Positions 25,588-34,649 of a stretch of 64,000 nucleotides of DNA are shown here, in pieces (the first letter of the stretch is position 1; every line of letters begins with the position of its first letter). The position numbers and the translations under genes were made by a program. Source of the DNA: DAOSWM01 sp035380045. Lineage in GTDB: Bacteria; Bacteroidota; Bacteroidia; Bacteroidales; Tenuifilaceae. The stretch is from NCBI GenBank assembly GCA_035380045.1, contig DAOSWM010000003.1, forward strand, positions 58,499 to 122,498, written 5' to 3'. Below the pieces are notes generated by a model. That model saw nothing but the letters and a program-made list of their open reading frames with translations, was not told the DNA's origin and ran no database searches.

Positions 25588-26379
25588 CTACTCCTGCTTT
25601 TTGGCCAATGCCCAGCCAATAAACCCAATCCCTGCAAGAATAAAAGGAATGCTTAGTATTTGCCCCATGTTTATTATCATTCCCACCTCGAATTGAACCT
25701 GAGGCTCCTTTACAAACTCGATTAAAAACCTTGTTCCAAAAACGAGAATAAGAAACAGACCAAATAGCAATCCCGGTTTGGGTTTTCCATTACTCTTTTT
25801 GTAAATTAAGTAAAGAAGTACAAAAATTAGCAGGTACGCTAGCGCTTCGTATATTTGGGTTGGGTGCTTGGGAATTTCTTGGCCATCTCTAACAAAAATG
25901 AAGCCCCAAGGTTTTGAGGTGGCCACCCCATATATTTCAGAGTTCATTAAATTCCCGAACCGTACTAACGAGCCACCCAACGCAGCCGGAATCATAAAAC
26001 GGTCAAGCACATGTATCATAGGCATTTTAGCCTTACGGCTAAATAGGTACATGCCAATAACACCGCCAATAGCAGCGCCATGGCTGGCCAATCCGCCCTT
26101 CCAAATCATTATAATTTCCCAAGGGTTTGAAAGATAGTAGGCTGGCTCGTAGAAAAGGCAATGACCAATGCGAGCACCAAGTACTATACCAACCGCCGAG
26201 TATACGGTTAACGAATCGAGGTAGCCTTCAGGTAAATTCTCTTTCTTCACAAAACGGTCAAAAACCAGGTATCCTAAGTAGAATGCCAAAGCCCAAAGAA
26301 CTCCGTAGTATCGCACAGCAAACTTACCAATCCTGAATATTTCGGGGTTAACATCCCAGGTTATGTATGCTAGAATCAT
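25588..26379 (-). CDS. lgt: Prolipoprotein diacylglyceryl transferase
   Basis: Lgt adds diacylglycerol to the lipobox Cys of prolipoproteins in the inner membrane, the first step for the many lipoproteins here. I start at ATG 26379 (MILAYITWDVNPEIF), because that is where family homology begins. The 263-residue protein has about seven helices, WKGGLASHGAAIGG (the HGG-type active-site loop) and the Lgt signature region GSLVRFGNLMNSEIYG. It ends with a short basic KKQE tail. Confidence 0.95.
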   Translation of the reverse strand: MILAYITWDVNPEIFRIGKFAVRYYGVLWALAFYLGYLVFDRFVKKENLPEGYLDSLTVYSAVGIVLGARIGHCLFYEPAYYLSNPWEIIMIWKGGLASHGAAIGGVIGMYLFSRKAKMPMIHVLDRFMIPAALGGSLVRFGNLMNSEIYGVATSKPWGFIFVRDGQEIPKHPTQIYEALAYLLIFVLLYLIYKKSNGKPKPGLLFGLFLILVFGTRFLIEFVKEPQVQFEVGMIINMGQILSIPFILAGIGFIGWALAKKQE

Positions 26380-26566
26380 AGTTTTAAAATTTACTTCAAC
26401 GTATAAACAAACATTCGGGTGTAAAGTTAAAATAAATAAAATGAACCCGTCCAAATTCGTAAGCAGTTTCATCGTTAAAGTAATGTTAACATTACTCATT
26501 GTGGTTAAATGGTAAACAGTTTTTTGTACTTTTACATCCTGTTGAAAATCTTAAAATTTTGATACT

Positions 26567-27187
26567 ATGTTTTCAGGAATTGTAGAAGAACCCGCAAAAG
26601 TTGTTAAGCTAGAGAAGGATCAGGAGAACCTTCACATTACCCTAACCTGCTCGTTTGCAAAGGATTTAAAGATTGACCAGAGCGTATCGCACAACGGCGT
26701 ATGCCTTACGGTTGTTAAGCAGGAGAGTGATACCTATACCGTTACAGCCATTAAGGAAACTCTTGAAAAGTCGAACCTGGGCTTGCTAAAAGAAGGCGAC
26801 AAGGTTAACCTTGAACGTAGTATGAAAATGGATGCCCTTCTTGATGGCCACCTTGTTCAGGGGCATGTTGACCAAACCGCAACATGTACAAAGGTTGAGG
26901 AAGCCGAAGGTAGCTGGTATTTCACATTTGAGTACGATCCTTCGAAAGGAAATATTACTGTTGAAAAGGGTTCGGTTTCGGTTAACGGAGTAAGTTTAAC
27001 GGTTGTGAATTCCCAAGAAAAATCGTTTCAGGTTGCCATAATACCGTACACCTACGAGATCACAAACTTTCACGAGATTAAGCCCGGAACAGTTGTAAAC
27101 CTTGAATTCGATGTGGTAGGTAAGTACATTTCAAAGCTTCTGAAGCAGTACATCGAGGGAGGAATGATTGAAAGGCTTATGAAGTAG
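26567..27187 (+). CDS. ribE: Riboflavin synthase alpha subunit
   Basis: It converts two 6,7-dimethyl-8-ribityllumazine molecules into riboflavin. The 206-residue protein starts with the invariant MFSGIVEE and has two lumazine-binding repeats: SVSHNGVCLTVV with the LERSMKMDALLDGHLVQGHVD junction, then GSVSVNGVSLTVV with TNFHEIKPGTVVNLEFD. Length matches the family. The next gene starts five bases after the stop, so the kinase is probably co-transcribed. No FMN riboswitch is seen in the upstream stretch. Confidence 0.96.
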   Translation: MFSGIVEEPAKVVKLEKDQENLHITLTCSFAKDLKIDQSVSHNGVCLTVVKQESDTYTVTAIKETLEKSNLGLLKEGDKVNLERSMKMDALLDGHLVQGHVDQTATCTKVEEAEGSWYFTFEYDPSKGNITVEKGSVSVNGVSLTVVNSQEKSFQVAIIPYTYEITNFHEIKPGTVVNLEFDVVGKYISKLLKQYIEGGMIERLMK

Positions 27188-27191
27188 CAAA

Positions 27192-28244
27192 ATGAAAATA
27201 GCTTCACCCAAACAAATGTCAATAGCCATTTCTGTAGTTGCGGGTGCAATTTCAGGAGTGGCTATTCTACTTTTCTCGAACTTTAAACCCGAGAACACCT
27301 ATTTGGTTGCATTTGCAGTTGCTTTGCTTGTTTTTATTTCCATTTATATTATTGATCAGTACCTGCTTAATTCATTCATTTTCGAAAAGATTAACCCAAT
27401 TTACAAAACCATTCACAACCTAACCATTCCCGATTCAGAAATAAAAAAGGAGCTGGAGGAGAAGGATCTAATTAACGAAGTGAACAAGGAGGTGCTTGTT
27501 TGGGCTAACACCAAGAGCAAAGAAATTGACAAGCTCAGAGAGCTTGAAAACTACCGGAAGGAATTTTTGGGCAACGTTTCGCACGAGCTTAAAACGCCAA
27601 TATTCAACATACAGGGTTACGTGCTAACCTTGCTCGATGGCGGTCTCGACGACCCGTCGATAAACCGAAAGTACCTTGAGCGTACTGAGAAAAGCATTAA
27701 CCGGCTTATTTCAATTGTTGCCGACCTTGAAACTATTTCAAAGCTCGAATCGAAAGTGCTAAAGCTTGATGTGGAGCGGTTCAACATTGTTCAGCTTGTA
27801 GAGGAAATTTTCGATGCACAGGAAATACGAGCCAAAGACCGGGGAATTACGCTGGTTTTCGACAAGAAGTACGAAAAGCCTGTTTGGGTGCTTGCGGATA
27901 GGAAACGAATTAGTCAGGCACTTACAAACCTGGTAGTTAACTCAATTAACTACGGAAAAGTAGGAGGACAAACCACCGTTTCGCTCATTGATATGTTCGA
28001 GAATATAATGGTTGAGGTGAACGATGACGGCATTGGAATCGACAAGAAGGATCTTCCCAGAATTTTTGAGCGTTTCTACCGTGTGGATAAGAGCCGCTCG
28101 CGTGAACAGGGAGGTACCGGACTTGGTTTGGCCATTGTGAAGCATATAATCGAGGCACATAACCAGCGGGTAAATGTAAGGAGCAACTTGAACGAGGGCA
28201 CCTCATTCGTTTTTTCTCTGAAAAAAGCAGCATCAGAGAAGTAA
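27192..28244 (+). CDS. Membrane histidine kinase, orphan
   Basis: A 350-residue kinase with two N-terminal helices (about 8-28 and 35-57) and almost no periplasmic loop. A short cytoplasmic linker has no clear HAMP or PAS. The HisKA domain has FLGNVSHELKTPIF and the ATPase domain has LTNLVVNSINYG, DDGIGI, FERFYRVDKSRS and GGTGLGLAIVKH. The PhoR-like layout with minimal periplasmic part suggests sensing in or near the membrane. No response regulator is adjacent, so the partner is encoded elsewhere. Confidence 0.92.
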   Translation: MKIASPKQMSIAISVVAGAISGVAILLFSNFKPENTYLVAFAVALLVFISIYIIDQYLLNSFIFEKINPIYKTIHNLTIPDSEIKKELEEKDLINEVNKEVLVWANTKSKEIDKLRELENYRKEFLGNVSHELKTPIFNIQGYVLTLLDGGLDDPSINRKYLERTEKSINRLISIVADLETISKLESKVLKLDVERFNIVQLVEEIFDAQEIRAKDRGITLVFDKKYEKPVWVLADRKRISQALTNLVVNSINYGKVGGQTTVSLIDMFENIMVEVNDDGIGIDKKDLPRIFERFYRVDKSRSREQGGTGLGLAIVKHIIEAHNQRVNVRSNLNEGTSFVFSLKKAASEK

Positions 28245-28254
28245 TACTTTCCCC

Positions 28255-29469
28255 CTATTTCTTCCCGTTGAAGGGTTCCCAGTTTTTTGCCAAGCCACCA
28301 ATTCCCGTTTCACGGTAGGCAACCTGAATATCGCGTCCCGTTTCAGCCATGGTTTTTACTGCACGGTCGAACGAAATTTTATGACCCCCATCGGACGACA
28401 ACGCGTAAACAGCACACGAGTATGCCTTTGTTGCAGCAATAGCATTTCGCTCGATGCAGGGAATTTGTACAAATCCCAGAACCGGATCGCAGGTTAAGCC
28501 TAAATTATGCTCCATTCCCATCTCCGCAGCATACTCAATTTGGTTGGGCGAACCGCCCAGTATTTGAGCCATTGCTGCCGATGCCATGGCGCATGCAGTT
28601 CCAATTTCACCCTGGCAACCAACCTCTGCTCCGGATATTGAAGCGTTGGTTTTTACCAGGTTACCAATGAGTCCGGCGGTTGCAAGTCCTCGTAAAATTT
28701 TGGGTTCGTTCAAATGCTCATCACGGTTTAGGTAGAAAAGTACTGCTGGCAGAACCCCTGAGGAACCGCAGGTTGGAGCCGTTACAATGCGACCTCCGGC
28801 GGCATTCTCCTCTGAAACTGCCAGGGCGAAAGCAAAAAGTAGCCCAATATTCTTTAACGTTCCGTGCGAATTGAGTGCCTTTGTGTAGTGTGAAGAGGAC
28901 CGGCGTGCCAGCTTTATTGGTCCGGGCAGAACACCCTCGTTATCGATTCCTCGCTGAATGGTATCTTTCATGGTGTGCCATACATCGTGCAGAAACTCCC
29001 ATATTTCCTTCCCTTCGTTGTCCTCAACGTACTCCCACAGGGTTTTGCCTTCGTTTTTACACCACTTCAAAATGTCCGACATTTTGTTGTGGGCATAAAT
29101 TTTCTTGCTGTTCAAAACACCCGAATCGTCCAGTAAATCGCCACCGCCAATGCTGTAAACAGTCCACGAATCGACCACTTTTCCTGCTTCATTCTCTATG
29201 GACTCAAATATCATCCCGTTGGGATGAAGAGGAAGGCTTTCCTCGGGTTTCCATAAAATTTCAACATCGTTGGGTAGAAATGCTTTCTGCAAAGCCAAGT
29301 CGGTATGATGCCCTTTGCCGGTTAACGCCAGGCTACCGTAAAGGCTAACCCTAAACCGATGTAGCTCGGGGTATTTTGTTACGAATATTTCGGCGGCTCT
29401 CACGGGTCCAATGGTGTGACTGCTCGATGGGCCATACCCGACTTTGTAGATTTCACGAACTGATTGCAT
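28255..29469 (-). CDS. sdaA: L-serine ammonia-lyase, iron-sulfur type
   Basis: It deaminates L-serine to pyruvate with a [4Fe-4S] cluster. This is the single-chain form, 404 residues here against about 455 in E. coli. The N-terminal beta domain contains GPSSSHTIGPVRAAE. The alpha domain contains APTCGSSGVLPAV, NASISGAEVGCQGEIG and CDPVLGFVQIPCIERN with the cluster cysteines. It is monocistronic, behind the terminator of the sulfur operon and convergent with the kinase gene. Confidence 0.95.
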   Translation of the reverse strand: MQSVREIYKVGYGPSSSHTIGPVRAAEIFVTKYPELHRFRVSLYGSLALTGKGHHTDLALQKAFLPNDVEILWKPEESLPLHPNGMIFESIENEAGKVVDSWTVYSIGGGDLLDDSGVLNSKKIYAHNKMSDILKWCKNEGKTLWEYVEDNEGKEIWEFLHDVWHTMKDTIQRGIDNEGVLPGPIKLARRSSSHYTKALNSHGTLKNIGLLFAFALAVSEENAAGGRIVTAPTCGSSGVLPAVLFYLNRDEHLNEPKILRGLATAGLIGNLVKTNASISGAEVGCQGEIGTACAMASAAMAQILGGSPNQIEYAAEMGMEHNLGLTCDPVLGFVQIPCIERNAIAATKAYSCAVYALSSDGGHKISFDRAVKTMAETGRDIQVAYRETGIGGLAKNWEPFNGKK

Positions 29470-29532
29470 TTGGAAACTCTTTTATAAGTGCAAAAGTATT
29501 CATAACAGCTGAACATTTATACCTTAACAAAA

Positions 29533-29567
29533 TAAAAAAAGTCGTTTGAGAAGACCCAAACGACTTT
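29533..29567 (-). terminator. Terminator of the sulfide/sulfur-relay operon
   Basis: Stem aaagtcgtttg (29538-29548) and caaacgacttt (29557-29567) has an 8-base loop. Reading leftward it is followed by a run of Ts. It lies 18 bases past the DsrE-like stop. Confidence 0.88.
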
Positions 29568-29584
29568 AGTGTATTAGGATTTTA

Positions 29585-30085
29585 TTAGGTGAAAATAATT
29601 TGAGTTCCTTCCCCGGCAGCCAGCTCGTAGAACTGCCCAATGGTGATAATATCCTTTACATGCTCGCTGAAATCCTCCTTCTTCAGTCCGAACATTTCAA
29701 CGGCAAGCTTGCAGGCGAATATTTCGCCTCCACCCGCAGTAATCAGTTCAAGAAACTCATCAACAGGAGGGATGTCGAGTTTCTCCATCTGGCTCTTCAT
29801 CATTGCTGATACACCGGCCTCCACGCCAGGAAGCATGCCGAGCAAGGTGGGGAAAGGTAAACCGCCGGGCATTCGTAAACCCGGGTTACCTACGGTTGCT
29901 GTATGCAGCTTTTTCATCTGCTTCTTTGTAATTGCATCGAGCCCGAAGAAGGTGAAGAAAACCTTCGCTTCAATTCCTTCCATAACAGCTCCGTTGGCCA
30001 TGACTAGTGCAGCGTAAACATCCTCGATGCTTGCTTTGGCACAAATTATCATTACCTTTTTTATGGGGTGCTCTATGTTTGCCAT
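29585..30085 (-). CDS. DsrE/DsrF-like sulfur-carrier protein
   Basis: A 166-residue DsrE-superfamily protein, a fold that carries persulfide sulfur on a Cys. The N-terminal strand KKVMIICAKAS holds one Cys. The conserved candidate active Cys is in GEIFACKLAVEMFGL (about 124). An insertion rich in Gly and Pro (PGLRMPGGLPFPTLLG) is typical of the longer DsrE-like subgroup. It is the last gene of the operon with a DsrC-like protein and a sulfide oxidoreductase, so it probably relays sulfur from sulfide oxidation. Confidence 0.83.
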   Translation of the reverse strand: MANIEHPIKKVMIICAKASIEDVYAALVMANGAVMEGIEAKVFFTFFGLDAITKKQMKKLHTATVGNPGLRMPGGLPFPTLLGMLPGVEAGVSAMMKSQMEKLDIPPVDEFLELITAGGGEIFACKLAVEMFGLKKEDFSEHVKDIITIGQFYELAAGEGTQIIFT

Positions 30086-30106
30086 AATTAATTCGTATTT
30101 GAAGTT

Positions 30107-30418
30107 TTATACACAACTCGAAGGTTTGGCAATGCCGGCTATGCGGGTTGCCTTCTTAAGGGGTGCACCGGGGAAGAGCTCGTAGAAACCTTTGGTGTCA
30201 ATAATTCCAGACTTGCCAATGGAGCGAATGGTTAATGCCTCGCCCTTTACCGTTTTTTCGCGGATGAACTCAATTACCTCAAAGTGTTTGTCGGTTAGGG
30301 ACAAGCCTTCCTCGTTCGCAATTTCAACAGCAATTTCTTTTGACCACTGGTTGGGGTCAGACATGTAACCATCGTCGGTTACTGATACAGTTTTGCCTGC
30401 ATACACTTTTTCTGCCAT
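30107..30418 (-). CDS. DsrC/TusE-family sulfur-relay protein, single-cysteine form
   Basis: A 103-residue DsrC-family protein. The C-terminus reads RIAGIAKPSSCV, keeping the penultimate Cys that carries persulfide. The second Cys that dissimilatory DsrC has 11 positions earlier is replaced by Thr (KKATRIAG). This is the TusE-like pattern and argues against a role as trisulfide substrate of dissimilatory sulfite reductase. It lies between DsrE-like and DUF1641 genes, with 18-21 base gaps. Confidence 0.88.
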   Translation of the reverse strand: MAEKVYAGKTVSVTDDGYMSDPNQWSKEIAVEIANEEGLSLTDKHFEVIEFIREKTVKGEALTIRSIGKSGIIDTKGFYELFPGAPLKKATRIAGIAKPSSCV

Positions 30419-30436
30419 AACGTTATTATTTATTGG

Positions 30437-31108
30437 TTAAACTTTGTTTTTACTAATTTCCGAAATCATGCGAAGCATGAACGACAGGCTTTTTCGAACC
30501 TCTGGTTTATTCATCTCCCGCATTAGTTTGAATAGCGATTTATTGTCTGCTTTATCATCCATTCTCATGGTAGCAAGAACCTCAGTAATGTGCTGTACTT
30601 CGGCAAGAACATGAGGCTGGGTAACGTTTCGAATGGCCGCCCCGATGGTTGGAAGGTTCTCTTTTAGGCGAATTATGTCCTCCTCGGTTACTGCGTTTTT
30701 GAACTCACCAGCTAGGTTTACAAGCTGTTTCATGTATGCTATATACCCTTCCGATTCAAGTTTTCCAAGGGAGTTTGTTGCAGCAATGCCGGCATCTTTA
30801 ACAATTGGCCCAACATCGTGAAGAAAATCCATAACGCTTTCGAGCGTATCCATAAGTTCGCCAAAGGTTTTTATATTTCGAAGAAACTTAAATACAAGGT
30901 ATTTAATGTCTTCACCGTCAACTCGTATGTTCTGAATGGCGAGCTCGTCAACAGCCGTTTGGAAGGCATCCTTACCCACAATGGATAAATCCTCAACCAA
31001 ATCCTGCATTGCTTCCGATTGCTGGCTTTGCCTGCTCATTATTTCGAGCATCAAATCAACCTTCCTGTTCAGCTCATCAACTTGTTGTTGAATACTTGTA
31101 TCTGCCAT
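30437..31108 (-). CDS. DUF1641-family protein
   Basis: A 223-residue helical protein. The N-terminal part has a coiled-coil look (QQQVDELNRKVDLMLEIM), followed by the DUF1641 core (about 80-160, including LMDTLESVMDFLHDVGPIV and KLESEGYIAYMKQLVNLAGE). The family commonly sits next to sulfide:quinone-oxidoreductase-like or formate-dehydrogenase-type genes and has no defined reaction. Here it starts 11 bases after the oxidoreductase gene, so it is probably an accessory or scaffold subunit. Confidence 0.82.
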   Translation of the reverse strand: MADTSIQQQVDELNRKVDLMLEIMSRQSQQSEAMQDLVEDLSIVGKDAFQTAVDELAIQNIRVDGEDIKYLVFKFLRNIKTFGELMDTLESVMDFLHDVGPIVKDAGIAATNSLGKLESEGYIAYMKQLVNLAGEFKNAVTEEDIIRLKENLPTIGAAIRNVTQPHVLAEVQHITEVLATMRMDDKADNKSLFKLMREMNKPEVRKSLSFMLRMISEISKNKV

Positions 31109-31119
31109 AGCTAATTAGT

Positions 31120-32349
31120 TTACTGTTCTTTACCTGCCATCGTCATTTGCGATTCCAACGGAAGTTCTTTGCCTTTTAGCAGCATGTGCCAGTATATCCA
31201 GCGGAACATAACTTTACCGTAGTGGTTAATCCGCGTGTTTTTAAGCAACCCAAACGGGCCAACACCCGGAAGGGGGTAAGTTCCTGGAAGCGGTTCGGTT
31301 TCGTAGTTAAAGTCAATAAGCGAACCTTTCCCAAATCCTGTTTCAATGTAGCAGTTCGAGTGTCCATCGAATTTTGCCAGTAATGGTCTTCCTTCAATAG
31401 CCGACATTATATTCTCGAATAGAATTTCAGAGGCAAAGTGAACCACCGAACCGGCCTTCGATGTTGGGATGTTCGAAGCATCGCCCAGCACAAAAACATT
31501 CTCCCATTTCTCTGAGCGGAGCGTGTGCTTATCGGTTGGAACGTAGTTCAAATCGTCGCCCATACCGCTACGCGCAATAAATTCAGCCCCCATGTTTACT
31601 GGAACAATGCTCAGTAAATCGAACGGGATTTCCCTGCCATCGTACGATACAATCTTTTTCTCTGTGTCGTCAACGCGCTCAAGGTAAAAATCAGGAACTA
31701 CCTGAATGTTCTTCTCTTCCAGAAGTTCCCCCAGCATTTTGGTTGCTTTTGGTTTAGTAAACGCACCCGGTAGGGGTGTTGAGAAAATGATGTTTACTTT
31801 TTCTCGCATACCTTTCTTTACAAAAAATTCATCGGCTAAAAAGGCGAACTCCAGCGGGGCAACCGGGCACTTAAAGGGAAGCTCGGCGATGTTGATTACC
31901 ATGTTTCCTCCTTCCCATGTTTTCAGGAAGTTTTGCAGGGCAACAGCGCCATCGGGAGTGTAGAAATCGAAAATACTTTTTCGCCATTCTTTACCCTTCA
32001 AACCGGGTGTTTCATCAGGACTAATGTGGGTTCCTGAGGCCACAATCAAAAAGTCGTAGTTTAGAATCTGACCGTCGGAAAGGAATACTTTGTTTGCATC
32101 GGGCTCAACCCTGTCAATTTCATTAAAAACAACCTTAACTCCGGCAGGAATAAACGACGATTTTGGTTTTACCACATCGTGTTTTGTATAAATTCCGAAT
32201 GGTATAAAAAGGAAACCGGGCTGGTAGTAGTGGTTTGGCTCCTTATCTACCAAGGTTATTTCCCAGGAATCCCTCTCGAGGGCTTTTCTGAGTTTATTTG
32301 CCATTATGGTGCCGCCGGTTCCAGCACCTAGTATTACAATTCTTTTCAT
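31120..32349 (-). CDS. sqr: Sulfide:quinone oxidoreductase-like flavoprotein
   Basis: A 409-residue FAD-dependent protein that probably oxidises sulfide and reduces quinone at the inner membrane. The FAD motif is ILGAGTGGTIMANKL, the second dinucleotide region is FLIVASGTHISPDETPGL and the flavin-end motif is VFVLGDASNIP. Two cysteines sit where the SQR redox pair lies: Cys161 in FKCPVAPLE and Cys333 in NCYIETGFGKG. The C-terminus has aromatic, hydrophobic helices (FRWIYWHMLL) suited to membrane docking. It is the first gene of the four-gene sulfur operon, divergent from the FNR-like regulator. Confidence 0.88.
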   Translation of the reverse strand: MKRIVILGAGTGGTIMANKLRKALERDSWEITLVDKEPNHYYQPGFLFIPFGIYTKHDVVKPKSSFIPAGVKVVFNEIDRVEPDANKVFLSDGQILNYDFLIVASGTHISPDETPGLKGKEWRKSIFDFYTPDGAVALQNFLKTWEGGNMVINIAELPFKCPVAPLEFAFLADEFFVKKGMREKVNIIFSTPLPGAFTKPKATKMLGELLEEKNIQVVPDFYLERVDDTEKKIVSYDGREIPFDLLSIVPVNMGAEFIARSGMGDDLNYVPTDKHTLRSEKWENVFVLGDASNIPTSKAGSVVHFASEILFENIMSAIEGRPLLAKFDGHSNCYIETGFGKGSLIDFNYETEPLPGTYPLPGVGPFGLLKNTRINHYGKVMFRWIYWHMLLKGKELPLESQMTMAGKEQ

Positions 32350-32364
32350 AATAGGTTGTGTTTG

Positions 32365-32372
32365 TACTTTTG
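32365..32372 (+). promoter_or_regulatory. Putative -7 element of the Crp/Fnr gene
   Basis: TACTTTTG fits TAnnTTTG and lies 84 bases before ATG 32457, in the 107-base divergent gap with sqr. The adjoining gcaaag forms a partial -7 motif on the other strand, so the two promoters overlap closely. Confidence 0.4.
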
Positions 32373-32456
32373 CAAAGTTTACGAATTGCCAGAAATTAGT
32401 TACCTTTACTAGGCTTGTTAAATATCAAGATTGATAAATATCAAACTGCTGGTTCG

Positions 32457-33152
32457 ATGCAAATAACCTGCTATGGAGAAGCTTGTGGTGAGTGTGGATT
32501 CCGCTCTACCATCTTCAACTGTTTGTCGAAGGAGCAGCTCGACTTGCTCTCAGAGAGCAAGAATATAATCAAGGCAAAGAAGGGTGATATAGTTGTTAAA
32601 CAGGGCGATAACATTGAGAGTTTTGTTTTTTTAAGAGCAGGTTTAGCAAAACTTACTCGATTAACACACGAAGGGAAGGAGCAGATTGTTGGAATTGCTC
32701 GCCCACGTGATTTTGTTGGCTTGCTTAGCCTTTTTTCATCGCAGAAGCACCAGTACTCAATAACCACCATTGAGGATTCGGAGTTCTGTTTGGTTGACTA
32801 CAACAGAATATTTGAGCTAACAAAACTCAATGGGAAGTTGGCTCATAGTCTGCTCGAGAAGATTAGTCAGGTTGCCGATATACTTATTAGCACTCGGTTA
32901 GACCTGAATAGCCGACAAATAAGGGGTCGAATAGCCTACATACTTTGCTACTTTGCAACTGAAGTTTACAATTCAAATAAGTTTAACCTGCCCATTTCAA
33001 GAAAGGAAATTGGAGAACTTATCGATATGAGAGTTGAGAATGTTGTGCGGGTTCTCTCCGAGTTTCGAAAGGACGGAATAATTGCAATAGAGGGAACGCA
33101 AATTGAAATATTGAACTTCGAAAAGTTAAGCTGGATTAACCAGCATGGCTAG
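32457..33152 (+). CDS. Crp/Fnr-family regulator with FNR-like cysteines
   Basis: A 231-residue regulator. I prefer ATG 32457 over the upstream TTG because it places the Cys cluster at the N-terminus. It has Cys5, Cys10, Cys13 and Cys22, plus Cys111 in TTIEDSEFCLVDY, the position of FNR Cys122. The set Cys10/13/22/111 could hold an oxygen-sensitive [4Fe-4S] cluster. A cyclic-nucleotide-binding-like fold is followed by a helix-turn-helix (ISRKEIGELIDMRVENVVRVLSE). It is divergent from the sulfide operon and is its likely regulator. Cluster binding is inference. Confidence 0.88.
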   Translation: MQITCYGEACGECGFRSTIFNCLSKEQLDLLSESKNIIKAKKGDIVVKQGDNIESFVFLRAGLAKLTRLTHEGKEQIVGIARPRDFVGLLSLFSSQKHQYSITTIEDSEFCLVDYNRIFELTKLNGKLAHSLLEKISQVADILISTRLDLNSRQIRGRIAYILCYFATEVYNSNKFNLPISRKEIGELIDMRVENVVRVLSEFRKDGIIAIEGTQIEILNFEKLSWINQHG

Positions 33153-33154
33153 GG

Positions 33155-33907
33155 CTACAGAATCCCTTTTATTTTTCTGGCAAGCTTTGAGGCAAATACG
33201 AAATCATTAAACTCTTTGTTATCGCTATTTAGCACATCCTCCTTGGTGCCTTCCCACCATTTTTCTCCCTGATGTATGAAAATTATTTTATCGCCAATTC
33301 CCATTACCGAGTTCATATCGTGGGTGTTAACTATGGTAGTAATATCGTACTCTTCAGTAATTTCTTTAATCAAATTATCAATTATAATTGATGTTTTCGG
33401 ATCGAGGCCTGAATTTGGCTCATCGCAGAAAAGGAAACGAGGGTTTAAGGCAATGGCACGGGCAATGGCAACTCGTTTCTTCATACCACCACTAATTTCC
33501 GAAGGAAAAAGCTTGTTGGCATTCTCAATATTTACACGTTTTAAACAGAAGTTTACACGTTCAATTTTCTCTTCGTAGGTTTTCTCGGAAAACATATCCA
33601 AAGGATACATTACATTTTCTTCTACTGTTGCAGAATCAAAAAGAGCTCCCCCCTGAAAAAGCATCCCAACTTGTTGTCGTAACTTTTTTTTCCCTTTGCT
33701 ATCAAGAGAATTGAAATCTTGGTCATTGTAGTAAATTTCTCCCTCGTCAACATCGTGAAGGCCAACAATTGATTTCATGAGAACGGTTTTCCCCGAACCA
33801 CTTTGCCCAATGATAAGGTTAGTTTTACCCTTGTCAAAAGTAGCGCTAATACCTTTAAGAACGGGTCTCTCAGTAAACGATTTCCATACGTTAACAACTT
33901 TAATCAT
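33155..33907 (-). CDS. mlaF: MlaF-like phospholipid transport ATPase
   Basis: A 250-residue ABC ATPase. Walker A is IIGQSGSGKTVL, Q-loop GMLFQGGALFDS, signature ISGGMKKRVAIARA, Walker B FLFCDEPNSGLDP, and H-loop VNTHD. The FQGGALFDS stretch and SGGM signature are characteristic of the Mla/Ttg2A group that moves phospholipid between the membranes. Its start overlaps the permease gene by four bases. An MlaD-type lipid-binding gene is not adjacent. Confidence 0.9.
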   Translation of the reverse strand: MIKVVNVWKSFTERPVLKGISATFDKGKTNLIIGQSGSGKTVLMKSIVGLHDVDEGEIYYNDQDFNSLDSKGKKKLRQQVGMLFQGGALFDSATVEENVMYPLDMFSEKTYEEKIERVNFCLKRVNIENANKLFPSEISGGMKKRVAIARAIALNPRFLFCDEPNSGLDPKTSIIIDNLIKEITEEYDITTIVNTHDMNSVMGIGDKIIFIHQGEKWWEGTKEDVLNSDNKEFNDFVFASKLARKIKGIL

Positions 33908-34644
33908 GACAATAGAAGTTGTGTGAGGATAAGGTTGAAGAGAAGAACTACCACGCTACTATACACAACGGCCTTAGTGCTGGAACGACCAACCTCAAGG
34001 GAACCTCCCTCGACATAGTAGCCATAAAACGATGAAACACTAGTGATTATAAAGGCAAACACAATTGTTTTAATAATTGCATAGGTAATATAGTAAGGGT
34101 AAAAAACGTATTGAATTCCATCTATATACTCCTGTGTAGTAATTACTCCAGCATACACTCCCACAATCCATCCACCAAAAATTCCTACAGCAATACTAAG
34201 TATTGTTAAAAATGGGTTAAACAACACTAATGCAGTAATTTTTGGTAAAACCAAAAAATTAGCTGAGTTAACTCCCATAATTTCAAGAGCATCAATTTGT
34301 TCAGTCACACGCATTGTCCCAATTTCAGACGCAATATTGCTTCCAACCTTTCCTGCCAGAATAAGGGCTACGATTGTCGACGAAAACTCAAGAAGGATGC
34401 TGTCGCGGGCAGCTACTCCAATTAGGTATGTGGGTAGAAATGGGTTTTCTGTATTGTAGGCAGTTTGAATAGTGATAACTGCGCCCATGAAAAAAGAAAT
34501 AATTGCAATGATACCTATGGAATTTATCCCCAGTTTATCTATTTCCTTAACCGTTTCACGATAATAAATCCATCTTTTTTCGGGTCGTGAAAACACTTTA
34601 CCCAAAAAAATGAAGTATAACCCAATTGTATGGAAAAGTTGCAT
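33904..34644 (-). CDS. mlaE: MlaE-like phospholipid transport permease
   Basis: A 246-residue permease of the MlaE family with about five helices. Family landmarks are the EIGTMRVTEQIDALEIMGV loop and the GIFGGWIVGVYAG helix. It pairs with the overlapping MlaF gene. A -7-like TAACTTTG lies only five bases before its ATG, so the transcript may have almost no leader. Confidence 0.9.
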   Translation of the reverse strand: MQLFHTIGLYFIFLGKVFSRPEKRWIYYRETVKEIDKLGINSIGIIAIISFFMGAVITIQTAYNTENPFLPTYLIGVAARDSILLEFSSTIVALILAGKVGSNIASEIGTMRVTEQIDALEIMGVNSANFLVLPKITALVLFNPFLTILSIAVGIFGGWIVGVYAGVITTQEYIDGIQYVFYPYYITYAIIKTIVFAFIITSVSSFYGYYVEGGSLEVGRSSTKAVVYSSVVVLLFNLILTQLLLS

Positions 34645-34649
34645 GGTTG

